Below are positions 1 through 10,144 of a DNA stretch of 64,000 bases, piece after piece (positions within the stretch are counted from its first letter, which is position 1; the number at the start of each line of letters is the position of its first letter). A program made the position numbers and the translations under genes. The DNA lies in NCBI GenBank assembly GCA_012839475.1, contig DUNG01000034.1:124001-188000 (forward strand). Direction: 5' to 3'. The DNA comes from Petrimonas sp. Lineage in GTDB: Bacteria > Bacteroidota > Bacteroidia > Bacteroidales > Dysgonomonadaceae. The notes beneath the pieces are model-generated. The model made no database searches. It was not told the DNA's origin and worked only from the letters and a program-made list of their open reading frames with translations.

Positions 1-711
1 TCAACCGGGGAGTGGCGTAAAATTAACAGGGAATACCCTACGCCAGATTGGATGTTCCATATAAGCGATTACGAAGGCTGCTTTGACATTGTAAACAGCA
101 CCGTATCTTTAAAGGGCCTGGTCAACACGTACGTACCCGAAGATACCGCGAAGTTTTTAACCGGAGGTATTACGACAAAGGGACTGAAATCGTTCCAAAA
201 CGGACGTATTGAGGTGAAAGCAAAACTTCAAGCTGGGAAAGGAGCGTGGCCTGCCATCTGGCTGTTACCCGATGAAGGAGGCTGGCCTGAAGGTGGCGAG
301 ATTGACATCATGGAACGACTTCATCATGATGACTTTATTCACCAAACCATTCACTCCTCCTACACGGTACACTTAAAAAAGACCGAGTTCCCTCCTCACC
401 ATACAACGGTACCGTTTGATGCAAGCCAGTTTAATATCTTCGCCGTAGAACTGGGACCAGACAGTATAGCGTGGTTTGTGAACGATCTGCATACCTTCAC
501 TTACCCGAGGCTAAAAGATGAATTTGCAGAACAGAACAGCCAATATCCTTTTGACAGGCCCTATCATCTAATTATCGATATGCAACTGGGAGCAACCTGG
601 ATGCCACCCGTTGAAAAGGATGATTTGCCTGTGGAAATGCTGATTGACTGGGTGAGATTCTACCAAAAAAAAGATATAGGTTCTATACACTCTAATATAA
701 AAAATCACTAA
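1..711 (+). CDS. Glycoside hydrolase family 16 (partial, 5' end cut off)
   Basis: The reading frame is open from base 1, so the N-terminus, including any signal peptide, lies outside the window; 236 residues are visible. The GH16 catalytic signature GGEIDIMERL is encoded at about 292-321; by family knowledge the first Glu is the nucleophile and the last Glu the acid/base of the ExDxxE motif. The flanking GAWPAIWLLP and the C-terminal LPVEMLIDWVRFYQ are typical of laminarinase-like GH16 enzymes, which cut beta-1,3 or mixed-linkage glucans. The true substrate cannot be read from this. The gene ends 4 bp before a CE15 esterase gene and is probably co-transcribed with it as the end of a polysaccharide-use locus. 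The ATG at 52 is internal and not the start. Confidence 0.88.
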   Translation, partial: STGEWRKINREYPTPDWMFHISDYEGCFDIVNSTVSLKGLVNTYVPEDTAKFLTGGITTKGLKSFQNGRIEVKAKLQAGKGAWPAIWLLPDEGGWPEGGEIDIMERLHHDDFIHQTIHSSYTVHLKKTEFPPHHTTVPFDASQFNIFAVELGPDSIAWFVNDLHTFTYPRLKDEFAEQNSQYPFDRPYHLIIDMQLGATWMPPVEKDDLPVEMLIDWVRFYQKKDIGSIHSNIKNH

Positions 712-715
712 TCAT

Positions 716-2077
716 ATGAAACGAGACGCGTGGATATTAATCGCTTGGCTATGCGCATCAATGTTACTAGCTCAGCATAATGTGAATTACGACGAGGAGA
801 AAGTACCCAAGTACGTGCTACCTGAACTGCTGCAACTGCAAAATGGGGAAAAGGTAACGAGTGTCGAGCAGTGGGAAAAACAGCGGAGACCCGAAATCAT
901 GGAGCTGTTTGCATCGGAGGTGTACGGGCGAACACCAACGGATCGAATTAAAGTTACCTACGAAACGATCACTGAAAATCCGAACGCGTTGAAGGGTAAA
1001 GCAACCACCCGGCAAGTGCGGTTTACCTTTTCGAGTGAGGGTGAGAATGGGGACAAAGGTAGGAATGGAAGCGTGAGCGAGGACGAAACGAGGGAGGCGA
1101 TCCTACTGCTCTACATCCCCAACAAGCGCAAGGGAAAAGTACCGGTCTTCGTGGGATACAACTACAACGGGAACCATAGCATCACCCATGACATCAAGGT
1201 ACTATATCCTCCCACGCTTCACCTGGTAGAGGAGCTGGGTAGTCCCGCATGGGAGCGGGACAATCAAACCCGTCGGTGGCCGCTCGAGATAATCATTGAC
1301 CGGGGGTATGCCATTGCAACGATGTGTTACCATGATATTTTTCCAGATAACCCTAGCATGAAGGAGAGGAGCGTAATCCCACTATTCACCGGGTACTCTT
1401 CCAACAACAGGCCTACCAACGAGAAGACAGGATCGGGTTCCACCGGGACAACGGGACAAGACAGCAGTCAGAGTGCTTCCGACGAGTGGCAGGCCATCGG
1501 CGCGTGGGCATGGGGATCGAGCCGAATTGTGGACTACCTGGAAACACAAAAAGAGATAGATAGCGATAAAATCGCCATCATGGGACACTCGCGCCAGGGC
1601 AAGGCCGCCTTGTGGGCGGGTGCGCAAGACGAGCGCTTTAAGGTGGTAATATCCAACGATTCGGGTTGCGGGGGCGCCGCACTCTTCCGGAGGGAGTTCG
1701 GGGAGACCATCGAAATCATCAACAATACTTTCCCGCACTGGTTCTGCGATAACTTCCAAAAGTACAACAAGCGGGAGCCGTCATTACCGATTGACCAGCA
1801 TCAACTAATCGCCCTGATAGCACCCCGAAAAGCGTACGTGGCCAGCGCCAATGAGGACCTGTGGGCCGATCCCAAGGGGGAATTCTTATCTGCCTACCAC
1901 GCGGGACCGGTCTATCGCCTCTATGCCCTATCGGCGATTGACTCGGATACCATGCCGAAACTGCACGCACCCATCATGGAGGATATAGGGTATCACATAC
2001 GGGCGGGAAAACATGATGTAACCGATTACGATTGGAAATGTTACCTCGATTTCGCTGATAAACATTTCAAAAAATGA
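716..2077 (+). CDS. CE15 family 4-O-methyl-glucuronoyl methylesterase-like hydrolase
   Basis: Protein of 453 aa with a hydrophobic N-terminal segment (residues 6-19) that looks like a signal peptide, so it is probably exported. The alpha/beta-hydrolase nucleophile elbow GHSRQGK places the catalytic Ser at 292. SANEDLW (about 377-383) would carry the acidic residue, and GYHIRAGKHDVTDYDW (425-440) carries the catalytic His, as in CE15 glucuronoyl esterases that cleave ester links between glucuronic acid and lignin or other alcohols. Two low-complexity Gly/Ser/Glu-rich inserts are seen at about 107-123 and 232-256. It lies 4 bp after the GH16 gene, which fits a shared transcript. The family call is firm; the natural substrate is not known from sequence. 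Confidence 0.85.
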   Translation: MKRDAWILIAWLCASMLLAQHNVNYDEEKVPKYVLPELLQLQNGEKVTSVEQWEKQRRPEIMELFASEVYGRTPTDRIKVTYETITENPNALKGKATTRQVRFTFSSEGENGDKGRNGSVSEDETREAILLLYIPNKRKGKVPVFVGYNYNGNHSITHDIKVLYPPTLHLVEELGSPAWERDNQTRRWPLEIIIDRGYAIATMCYHDIFPDNPSMKERSVIPLFTGYSSNNRPTNEKTGSGSTGTTGQDSSQSASDEWQAIGAWAWGSSRIVDYLETQKEIDSDKIAIMGHSRQGKAALWAGAQDERFKVVISNDSGCGGAALFRREFGETIEIINNTFPHWFCDNFQKYNKREPSLPIDQHQLIALIAPRKAYVASANEDLWADPKGEFLSAYHAGPVYRLYALSAIDSDTMPKLHAPIMEDIGYHIRAGKHDVTDYDWKCYLDFADKHFKK

Positions 2078-2099
2078 CGCATGACATCTTTATTTTGGT

Positions 2100-2117
2100 T
2101 ATATTTGCTTACATTTG
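2100..2117 (+). promoter_or_regulatory. Putative promoter of the tyrosine phenol-lyase gene
   Basis: Two overlapping Bacteroidetes-type -7 boxes occur 32-49 bp before the start codon: TATATTTG at 2100-2107 and TACATTTG at 2110-2117 (consensus TAnnTTTG). No clear -33 TTG sits at the usual 19-21 bp spacing. Confidence 0.45.
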
Positions 2118-2136
2118 TAAAGCACATACCCTGTAA

Positions 2137-3528
<1,392 letters not shown>

Positions 3529-3551
3529 AGGATTGGGGAAGTCAGGGAACT

Positions 3552-3586
3552 AGGGAACGGGGAACGGGGAACGGGGAACGGGGAAC
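3552..3586 (+). repeat. Heptanucleotide tandem repeat (GGGGAAC)x5
   Basis: Five consecutive 7-bp units, the first degenerate (AGGGAAC), lie in the spacer between tpl and the convergent recG. They are followed by imperfect copies of AGAACTGGA (3589-3607) and further GGGGAACC-like pieces. The spacer carries no evident terminator hairpin. Confidence 0.85.
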
Positions 3587-3661
3587 CAGAAGAACTGGAA
3601 GAACTGGGGAACCGAAGAGTTCAGCCAATTAAAAGACGTTGGGAACCAGGAGTTGAGCAAC

Positions 3662-5755
3662 TTAAGAAATTCGGCTCCACTCGTAGCGGTTACCACCCAA
3701 TCGGTCGAGCTGCTGCTTGAGCACGTGGTGCTGGGGTTGCTCCAGCCGGGGATCGCCCGTGATTACCTCCTCCGCGATCTCCCTGGCACGGTAGAGGATG
3801 GCGCTATCGCGCACGATATCGGCGATACGCAAGTCAAACGGAATACCGCTCTGCTGGGTACCTTCCAAGTCGCCCGGGCCACGCAGCTTCAGGTCGGCCT
3901 CCGCGATCACGAAGCCGTCACTGCTCTCCGTCATGATCTTCATCCGCTCGCGGGTATCGGACGACATCTCGTAGGGCGTGATCAAAACGCAGTACGACTG
4001 ATCGGCGCCCCGCCCCACCCTGCCCCGCAGCTGGTGCAGCTGGGAGAGGCCAAACCGCTGCGCACTCTCTATAACCATCATGCTCGCGTTGGGCACGTTA
4101 ACCCCCACCTCGATCACGGTAGTGGAGACCATGATCTGCGCCTCGTTCGCGACGAACTGCCGCATCACCTCCTCCTTTTCGGCTGGCTTCATCCGCCCGT
4201 GCATCTTGATGACCGAAAACTCGGGGAAAGCCGCCTTCACATGCTCGTAGCCCTCCTCCAAATTCTTTAGGTCGAGCTTCTCGCTCTCCTCAATTAACGG
4301 GTAAACGATATAGACTTGCCGGCCCGCCTGAAGCTGCCCGCGGACGAACTGGTAGAGCGCACCCCGTTTCTTGTCGTACCGGTGAAGCGTCTGCACCGGT
4401 TTACGACCTGGCGGCAGCTCATCGATCACCGACACCTCAAGGTCGCCATACACCGTCATGGCCAATGTCCGGGGTATGGGCGTCGCCGTCATCACCAGCA
4501 CGTGGGGCGGCCGCTTGTTTTTCTTCCAAAGCTTCGCACGCTGCGCCACGCCAAAGCGGTGCTGCTCATCGATCACCACGAAGCCAAGGTTATGAAACTG
4601 TACCTCATCCTCAATCAACGCGTGTGTGCCGATCAAGATATCGACCTCACCCGATTGAAGTCCTTCGTGAATCTGCTCCCGCTCCTTTTTCCTCGTTGAC
4701 CCGGTCAGTAGCTCCACCCGCACGTTCATCCCCTTCAGCATCTGCCGAAAGGTGTCGAAATGCTGGTAGGCAAGTATCTCGGTGGGTGCCATCAGACAGG
4801 CCTGGAAACCGTTATCGAGCGCGATCAGCATGCACATGATGGCCACCACGGTCTTGCCGCTGCCCACGTCGCCCTGTAACAAGCGGTTCATCTGCTTCCC
4901 CGACGCGGTATCGCGCCGTATCTCCTTGATCACCCGCTTCTGCGCACGGGTCAGCGGGAACGGCAACTTCCGCTCGTAAAACGTGTGAAGGCAATCACCC
5001 ACCTTCGAGAAGAGGAAACCCTTCAACTTCTCCTTCCGCTCGGCCGTGTACCGTGCAATATTGAGCTGGATATAGAAAAGCTCCTCGAACTTGAGGCGAA
5101 ACTCGGCACGCCGCAGCAAAGCGGCCGTCTTTGGGAAGTGGATATTTTCGATGGCATTGTGAAACGGCATCAGCTTGGCTGCACAGATCACGTCAGGCGA
5201 CAACGTTTCGGGGAGGGGCGACTTGATCAACCCGAATGCATTCTCGATGATCTTCTGCATCGCCTTGGAGTTGAGGTAGTGGTTTTTCATCTTCTCCGTG
5301 GTGTTGTACATCGCCATCAACCCCGTCGGTGCATCCTCCTCGTTCATAAACGGGTCGATCTCGGGGTGGGCGATATTCCACCGGTTATTGAAGAGGGTGG
5401 GTTTACCAAAAACGATATACTCCTGGTTCACCTTGTACTTCCCTTCTATATATCGAATACCTTGGAACCAAACTAAGTCCACGAACCCCGTGCCATCGGT
5501 GAAGTGTGCCACGAGCCGCCTGCGCCGACCCTCGCCAAACGTCTCAAACGAAGTAATCCTTCCTTTCAACTGGATGTAGGCGACCGACTGGTCAATTTCA
5601 TGGATATAGTAGACCCGGCTTCGGTCAATATAGCGATAGGGATACCACCGCAGCAGGTCACCCACGGTAAAAACGCCGATCTCCTTGCCGAGGATATCGG
5701 CGCGCTTGGGGCCTACGCCCGGTACAAACTGAATATCGTTTTGAAGGATGCTCAT
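3662..5755 (-). CDS. recG: ATP-dependent DNA helicase RecG
   Basis: Protein of 697 aa, the usual length for RecG, which remodels stalled replication forks and Holliday junctions. An N-terminal wedge/OB-fold region is followed by the helicase core: Walker A GDVGSGKT at 295-302, DEQH box at 396-399, MTATPIPRTL, and the C-terminal GRVGRG motif. The start codon follows the glyA stop codon by one base, so the two are almost certainly translated from one mRNA (glyA first). Confidence 0.97.
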   Translation of the reverse strand: MSILQNDIQFVPGVGPKRADILGKEIGVFTVGDLLRWYPYRYIDRSRVYYIHEIDQSVAYIQLKGRITSFETFGEGRRRRLVAHFTDGTGFVDLVWFQGIRYIEGKYKVNQEYIVFGKPTLFNNRWNIAHPEIDPFMNEEDAPTGLMAMYNTTEKMKNHYLNSKAMQKIIENAFGLIKSPLPETLSPDVICAAKLMPFHNAIENIHFPKTAALLRRAEFRLKFEELFYIQLNIARYTAERKEKLKGFLFSKVGDCLHTFYERKLPFPLTRAQKRVIKEIRRDTASGKQMNRLLQGDVGSGKTVVAIMCMLIALDNGFQACLMAPTEILAYQHFDTFRQMLKGMNVRVELLTGSTRKKEREQIHEGLQSGEVDILIGTHALIEDEVQFHNLGFVVIDEQHRFGVAQRAKLWKKNKRPPHVLVMTATPIPRTLAMTVYGDLEVSVIDELPPGRKPVQTLHRYDKKRGALYQFVRGQLQAGRQVYIVYPLIEESEKLDLKNLEEGYEHVKAAFPEFSVIKMHGRMKPAEKEEVMRQFVANEAQIMVSTTVIEVGVNVPNASMMVIESAQRFGLSQLHQLRGRVGRGADQSYCVLITPYEMSSDTRERMKIMTESSDGFVIAEADLKLRGPGDLEGTQQSGIPFDLRIADIVRDSAILYRAREIAEEVITGDPRLEQPQHHVLKQQLDRLGGNRYEWSRIS

Positions 5756-5756
5756 G

Positions 5757-7037
5757 CTACCAAGCGAAGAGGGGGTAGCCCTTCATCGTCCGGTTCACCT
5801 GCTCTTTAACGCTCCTAACCACCTTGTCGTCTTCCGGGTTAGATAGCACATGATCAATCATCTCCACCACCTCGCCCATCAACTCCTCCTTGGCACCCCG
5901 GGTAGTGATGGCGGCAGATCCAAAGCGAAGACCGGAGGTCTGGAAGGGACTTCTGTCGTCAAAAGGTACCATGTTCTTGTTGGTGGTAATATTGACTGCC
6001 ACCAGCAGGTCCTCAGCCACCCGACCCGTGAGGTTCGGGAACTTGCGGCGAAGGTCCACCAGTACGATGTGGTTATCCGTCCCATTGGATACCACCTTGT
6101 AGCCCTTATCCATGAACGCGCTGGCCAAGGCGGCCGCGTTCTTCTTTACCTGCGTTTGATACAGCTTGTAATCGGGCTGAAGAGCCTCATGGAAAGCCAC
6201 TGCCTTGGCCGCGATAACGTGCTGCAACGGTCCCCCCTGCATACCGGGGAACACCGCGGAGTCGAATATGGCCGACATCATCCTGGTCTCCCCCCGTGCC
6301 GTTTTCACTCCCCACGGGTTTTCAAAATCTTTCCCCATCAAGATGATCCCGCCACGTGGACCACGCAGCGTCTTGTGGGTCGTGGAGGTAACCACGTGCG
6401 CGTATTTAACCGGGTTATCGAGCTTCCCCGCGGCGATCAACCCCGCCGGATGAGCCATATCGACCAGGAAGATGGCCCCCACCTCATCCGCTATACGCCG
6501 TATCCGCGCGTAATCCCAATCGCGACTGTAGGCCGACGCACCGCCAATAATCATCTTGGGCCGCTCGGAACGAGCCAGCGACTCCAGCTGGTCATAATCC
6601 ACCCGCTCATCATCCTCCCGCACGCTGTACGCGACGGGGCGATACATGATACCGGAAAAGTTGACCGGTGATCCGTGCGTCAGGTGTCCCCCGTGCGACA
6701 AGTCAAGCCCTAAGAAGGTGTCTCCCGCTTGCATGCAAGCCAAGAAGACGGCCGCGTTGGCCTGTGCGCCCGAGTGAGGCTGTACGTTTGCCCATTCAGC
6801 GCCGTAGAGCTCTTTCACCCGCTCTATCGCCAACTGCTCGGACTCGTCCACCACTTCGCAACCACCGTAATAGCGTCTGCCAGGGTACCCCTCGGCATAC
6901 TTGTTGGTCAATACCGACCCCATGGCACGCCTCACTTGGTCGCTCACGAAGTTTTCCGACGCGATCAACTCGAACCCTTTCAACTGGCGCTCGTGTTCCC
7001 GCTCGATAATATCAAAAATTAGCTTATCTTGCTTCAT
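5757..7037 (-). CDS. glyA: Serine hydroxymethyltransferase
   Basis: Interconverts serine and glycine with transfer of a one-carbon unit to tetrahydrofolate. It has 426 aa from the ATG at 7035-7037 ([18 protein letters not shown]). The frame stays open upstream into fcl on the other strand, but that extension has no family match, so it is not part of the protein. The PLP lysine is K222 in [17 protein letters not shown] at the N-terminus and the HPAGLIA segment are typical. It is transcribed divergently from fcl and is the first gene of a glyA-recG pair. Confidence 0.96.
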   Translation of the reverse strand: MKQDKLIFDIIEREHERQLKGFELIASENFVSDQVRRAMGSVLTNKYAEGYPGRRYYGGCEVVDESEQLAIERVKELYGAEWANVQPHSGAQANAAVFLACMQAGDTFLGLDLSHGGHLTHGSPVNFSGIMYRPVAYSVREDDERVDYDQLESLARSERPKMIIGGASAYSRDWDYARIRRIADEVGAIFLVDMAHPAGLIAAGKLDNPVKYAHVVTSTTHKTLRGPRGGIILMGKDFENPWGVKTARGETRMMSAIFDSAVFPGMQGGPLQHVIAAKAVAFHEALQPDYKLYQTQVKKNAAALASAFMDKGYKVVSNGTDNHIVLVDLRRKFPNLTGRVAEDLLVAVNITTNKNMVPFDDRSPFQTSGLRFGSAAITTRGAKEELMGEVVEMIDHVLSNPEDDKVVRSVKEQVNRTMKGYPLFAW

Positions 7038-7079
7038 TGTTTCATCTCTTAAATTGATAACAGAGGTTGATAATGGGTA

Positions 7080-7087
7080 CAAAGATA
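7080..7087 (-). promoter_or_regulatory. Putative -7 promoter box of glyA
   Basis: TATCTTTG on the minus strand matches TAnnTTTG and would give a leader of about 35 nt before the glyA ATG. This supports the short glyA start over the longer open frame. Confidence 0.5.
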
Positions 7088-7131
7088 CAGTTTTTCCCGT
7101 TGATTCGCCTTTTATCGGGCAATAAATAAAG

Positions 7132-7164
7132 CGGGATGATCCTGTATGAAAATCCCGTTTTTTT
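7132..7164 (+). terminator. Terminator-like hairpin between glyA and fcl
   Basis: CGGGAT (7132-7137) pairs with ATCCCG (7152-7157), followed by seven T. It lies just upstream of fcl and points the same way. It may shield fcl from read-through, or act as an attenuator if a longer fcl transcript exists. Confidence 0.4.
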
Positions 7165-7167
7165 AAG

Positions 7168-7175
7168 TAGCTTTG
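7168..7175 (+). promoter_or_regulatory. Putative -7 promoter box of fcl
   Basis: TAGCTTTG matches TAnnTTTG only 4 bp before the ATG at 7180. If used, the mRNA would be leaderless or nearly so. Confidence 0.4.
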
Positions 7176-7179
7176 TGCG

Positions 7180-8253
7180 ATGAATAAAGAGAGCAAGATA
7201 TACGTCGCCGGGCACCGGGGACTGGTAGGTTCCGCCATCTGGAATAACCTCTTGTCAAAGGGGTACACCAACCTGATTGGCCTGTCGAGCCGGGAGCTGG
7301 ACCTGATGGATCCACATGCCACGAAGGAGTTTTTCGATCGGGAACAACCGGAGTACGTGATCCTCGCGGCCGCCCACGTTGGCGGTATCGTGGCGAACAA
7401 CACTTACCGGGCCGACTTTATCTACCGGAACCTGCAGATTCAAAACAACGTGATTGGCGAAAGTTATCGCCACGACGTTAAAAAGCTGCTCTTCTTAGGC
7501 AGCACATGCGTCTACCCGCGCGAAGCTCCCCAACCGATGCAAGAGGACTCCCTCCTCACCAGCCCCCTGGAGTACACCAACGAACCTTACGCCATCGCGA
7601 AGATTGCCGGACTTAAGATGTGCGAAAGCTTCAACATCCAGTACGGCACCAACTACATCGCGGTCATGCCGACCAACCTATATGGCCCCAACGATAACTT
7701 CGACTTGGAAAAGAGCCATGTCCTTCCAGCGATGATACGCAAAATTCACCTGGCCAATGCCTGGCTGAAAGATGACTGGAGAACTATCAGAAAAGATATT
7801 GACCGGCGACCGGTAGAAAGGCTCTCTAGCGATGCCCCGCGACGGGATATCGAGAGGATACTGCAAAAACACGGTATCTACAAAGATCGCGTCGTGTTAT
7901 GGGGGACGGGAACACCAAGACGGGAGTTCCTCTGGAGCGAGGAGATGGCCGATGCCTGCGTTTTCATCATGGAACACGTGAACTTCAGCGACCTGGCACA
8001 AGGCATGACCGAGGTAAAGAACTGTCACATCAACATCGGGACAGGGAAAGAGATTACCATTCGGGAACTCTCGTCCATCATCCAGGAGACCATCGGCTAC
8101 GAGGGGGAGATTCGGTTCGACAAGAGTAAACCGGACGGAACACCCAGAAAGCTGACCGATGTATCGAAGCTCAACTCGCTGGGGTGGCGACACACCATTG
8201 ACGTGGAGGAGGGAGTGAAACGGCTATACGATTGGTATACCGGTTCGATATAG
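7180..8253 (+). CDS. fcl: GDP-L-fucose synthase
   Basis: Epimerase/reductase of the extended short-chain dehydrogenase family that makes GDP-L-fucose from GDP-4-keto-6-deoxymannose. The 357-aa protein has the NADP-binding GHRGLVGSA at 11-19, the STCVYP serine motif at 108-113 and the catalytic Tyr137/Lys141 in NEPYAIAK. A roughly 40-residue charged insert around 190-230 ([17 protein letters not shown]) is present, as in several Bacteroidales homologues. It converges on gmd, which makes its substrate, so the pair supplies fucose for capsule, LPS or glycoprotein. Confidence 0.95.
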   Translation: MNKESKIYVAGHRGLVGSAIWNNLLSKGYTNLIGLSSRELDLMDPHATKEFFDREQPEYVILAAAHVGGIVANNTYRADFIYRNLQIQNNVIGESYRHDVKKLLFLGSTCVYPREAPQPMQEDSLLTSPLEYTNEPYAIAKIAGLKMCESFNIQYGTNYIAVMPTNLYGPNDNFDLEKSHVLPAMIRKIHLANAWLKDDWRTIRKDIDRRPVERLSSDAPRRDIERILQKHGIYKDRVVLWGTGTPRREFLWSEEMADACVFIMEHVNFSDLAQGMTEVKNCHINIGTGKEITIRELSSIIQETIGYEGEIRFDKSKPDGTPRKLTDVSKLNSLGWRHTIDVEEGVKRLYDWYTGSI

Positions 8254-8271
8254 TCCTCGCACCCCTTTCAC

Positions 8272-8316
8272 CTACTCCCTATCATACCGTACCATTCGCT
8301 TGACCAGCGCACTCCC
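8272..8316 (-). pseudogene. Relic of a second gmd 3' end
   Basis: Just beyond the gmd stop codon, on the same strand, the bases encode ALVKRMVRYDRE followed by a stop (TAG at 8272-8274). This mirrors [12 protein letters not shown] near the end of the intact Gmd. The DNA is similar but not identical, with mostly third-position changes, so it looks like the tail of a diverged gmd copy left by recombination or partial duplication. The match is short, about 30 bp. Confidence 0.45.
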
Positions 8317-8318
8317 AA

Positions 8319-9380
8319 CTACTTGATCCTCTTCACGTAATCCATATCGTGACGCACCATCCGCCTGACCAGCTCGGGGAAAGGGGTCTTTGATGGGTCC
8401 CATCCCAAGAGGGTACGTGCTTTGGTGGGATCACCCAACAGCTGCTCCACCTCGGTCGGACGGAAGTACTTGGGATCGACCTCCACTACCACCTGGCCCG
8501 TCTCCACGTTGATTCCCTTCTCCTCAACACCCTCTCCTTCCCAGCGGAGAGTAATACCCGCCTCTTGAAACGCGAGATCACAAAACTCCCGCACGCTGTG
8601 CATCTTGCCAGTAGCGATCACGAAGTCCTGGGGGACGTCGTGCTGCAGCATCCGCCACATACACTCTACGTAATCAGGTGCGTAGCCCCAATCGCGTTGC
8701 GCATTCAAGTTACCCAGGTAAAGCTTATCCTGCAAGCCCTGCGCAATCCGGGCGGCGGCCAGCGTGATTTTCCGGGTAACGAAGTTCTCCCCTCGTCGCT
8801 CGCTCTCGTGATTAAATAGGATCCCATTCACCGCGAACATCCCGTACGCCTCCCGGTAGTTCTTGGTGATCCAGAAGCCGTACAGCTTGGCCACCCCATA
8901 CGGGCTGCGGGGATAAAAGGGGGTATCCTCGTTTTGTGGCACCTCATGTACCTTCCCGTACAACTCGGAGGTGGATGCCTGGTAGATCCGGGTTTTATGG
9001 TGTAAACCGAGGATACGCACCGCCTCGAGTAGCCTCAGCGTTCCTACCGCGTCGACCTCGGCCGTGTACTCCGGCACATCAAAGCTCACCTTCACGTGAC
9101 TCTGAGCCGCTAAGTTGTATATCTCATCGGGTTGAATAGACTGGATCACGCGGATAAGTGAGCTGGAGTCGGTCATATCAGCATAATGCAGATCGAGGGC
9201 CCGTCCCCGCTTCATATCACGTACCCACTCCTCAAAGTAGAGGTGCTCGATTCGCCCGGTATTGAACGAGGAGGAGCGGCGTAAGGTACCGTGTACCTCG
9301 TACCCTTTCTCGATCAACAATTCTGCCAAATAAGAACCATCTTGTCCCGTGACTCCGGTAATTAACGCAACTCTCTTCAT
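8319..9380 (-). CDS. gmd: GDP-mannose 4,6-dehydratase
   Basis: First committed step to GDP-L-fucose and related GDP-deoxyhexoses. It has 353 aa with the NADP-binding [11 protein letters not shown] at 9-19, STSELYG at 136-142 and catalytic Tyr161/Lys165 in SPYGVAK. The RR(D/S)SSF segment after GTLRR is typical of Gmd. It faces fcl tail to tail. Its start is followed upstream by the AT-rich restriction-modification island. Confidence 0.96.
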   Translation of the reverse strand: MKRVALITGVTGQDGSYLAELLIEKGYEVHGTLRRSSSFNTGRIEHLYFEEWVRDMKRGRALDLHYADMTDSSSLIRVIQSIQPDEIYNLAAQSHVKVSFDVPEYTAEVDAVGTLRLLEAVRILGLHHKTRIYQASTSELYGKVHEVPQNEDTPFYPRSPYGVAKLYGFWITKNYREAYGMFAVNGILFNHESERRGENFVTRKITLAAARIAQGLQDKLYLGNLNAQRDWGYAPDYVECMWRMLQHDVPQDFVIATGKMHSVREFCDLAFQEAGITLRWEGEGVEEKGINVETGQVVVEVDPKYFRPTEVEQLLGDPTKARTLLGWDPSKTPFPELVRRMVRHDMDYVKRIK

Positions 9381-9441
9381 ATTTTAAAAAATCCGCCGTT
9401 TGATTATAATATATATATTGTTGTTTTTCTGTTAAACTTTT

Positions 9442-10083
9442 TCACGCCAAAAGTTTGACTCTCTTAATCTCTTCCCGTATCTCTGTTATCACTTCGGGAT
9501 TTACTATTGTTTTCTTTCCGCTATCTGAAATTGAGAATATATAAAAAAACTCCCCGCCAAACTTCTCTTTAAATTTTTGGTGAGACTTGAGTTGTATCTT
9601 TTGTTCCTTGAATATTTCAGGGAGCTGTATTCCTTTGTTGACGGGTTTTATTTGTATGCCGATATAATGATTGTTTACGTGAATGAAAAAATCCACATTG
9701 TAAAGCCTATCCCATTCGTCAGAGGCAGGTTCAATTTTATAGTCAATTATTTCCTGTTGAAGTTGTCCGTAGATTGTTTTTATTTCTGTTACGTAGCCCT
9801 GGTAAGTGCGGTTAATTACCATTTCCAGCATGTAGTTAATGCAGTCTTGCTCCGTAATCTCTTCAACTTCAGCTACAATTACTTCGGTAATTTTGATATA
9901 GAGTTTTTTGCCCAATTCAACGATATGCTCTTTCGGTCTTACATTTGAAAAGTAATATTCCTCCCATTCAGCTATATTAGTGGGGCTACATTTTCTTATA
10001 CTTTCAGATGTTGCTCCAACATTTCTTTTAAAGTTGAGCTGAAAACGATTCATTGCACTATTTAGTATCCACTCTTTTGCCAT
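9442..10083 (-). CDS. MjaI-like type II restriction endonuclease
   Basis: Protein of 213 aa. The N-terminal MAKEWILN...NRFQLNFKRNVG and the central TEIKTIYGQL resemble the MjaI family, whose founding member from Methanocaldococcus jannaschii cuts at CTAG (family knowledge, recalled). A PD-(D/E)xK-type core is visible as Asp131 followed by Gln144-x-Lys146 (IGIQIKP), the variant with Gln in place of Glu. It lies 61 bp downstream of a DNA methyltransferase gene in the same direction. The base composition is clearly more AT-rich than gmd and rfbC on either side, which suggests transfer. The cut site CTAG is inferred from the family, not shown. Confidence 0.8.
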   Translation of the reverse strand: MAKEWILNSAMNRFQLNFKRNVGATSESIRKCSPTNIAEWEEYYFSNVRPKEHIVELGKKLYIKITEVIVAEVEEITEQDCINYMLEMVINRTYQGYVTEIKTIYGQLQQEIIDYKIEPASDEWDRLYNVDFFIHVNNHYIGIQIKPVNKGIQLPEIFKEQKIQLKSHQKFKEKFGGEFFYIFSISDSGKKTIVNPEVITEIREEIKRVKLLA

Positions 10084-10144
10084 TTCTGTTTAGTTTAAAT
10101 TTTGTTTGTGAACCATTTTACCCGTCTTTTTTTAAGGAAATCTA

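Noticed and set aside
3653-4270. Long plus-strand frame opposite recG
   Set aside because: It lies antisense to well-conserved helicase codons; composition and lack of motifs mark it as a shadow frame.
7038-7403. Long N-terminal extension of glyA (frame open to 7403)
   Set aside because: It crosses the promoter region and the fcl start on the other strand, and its sequence has no SHMT character; the ATG at 7037 gives the normal length.
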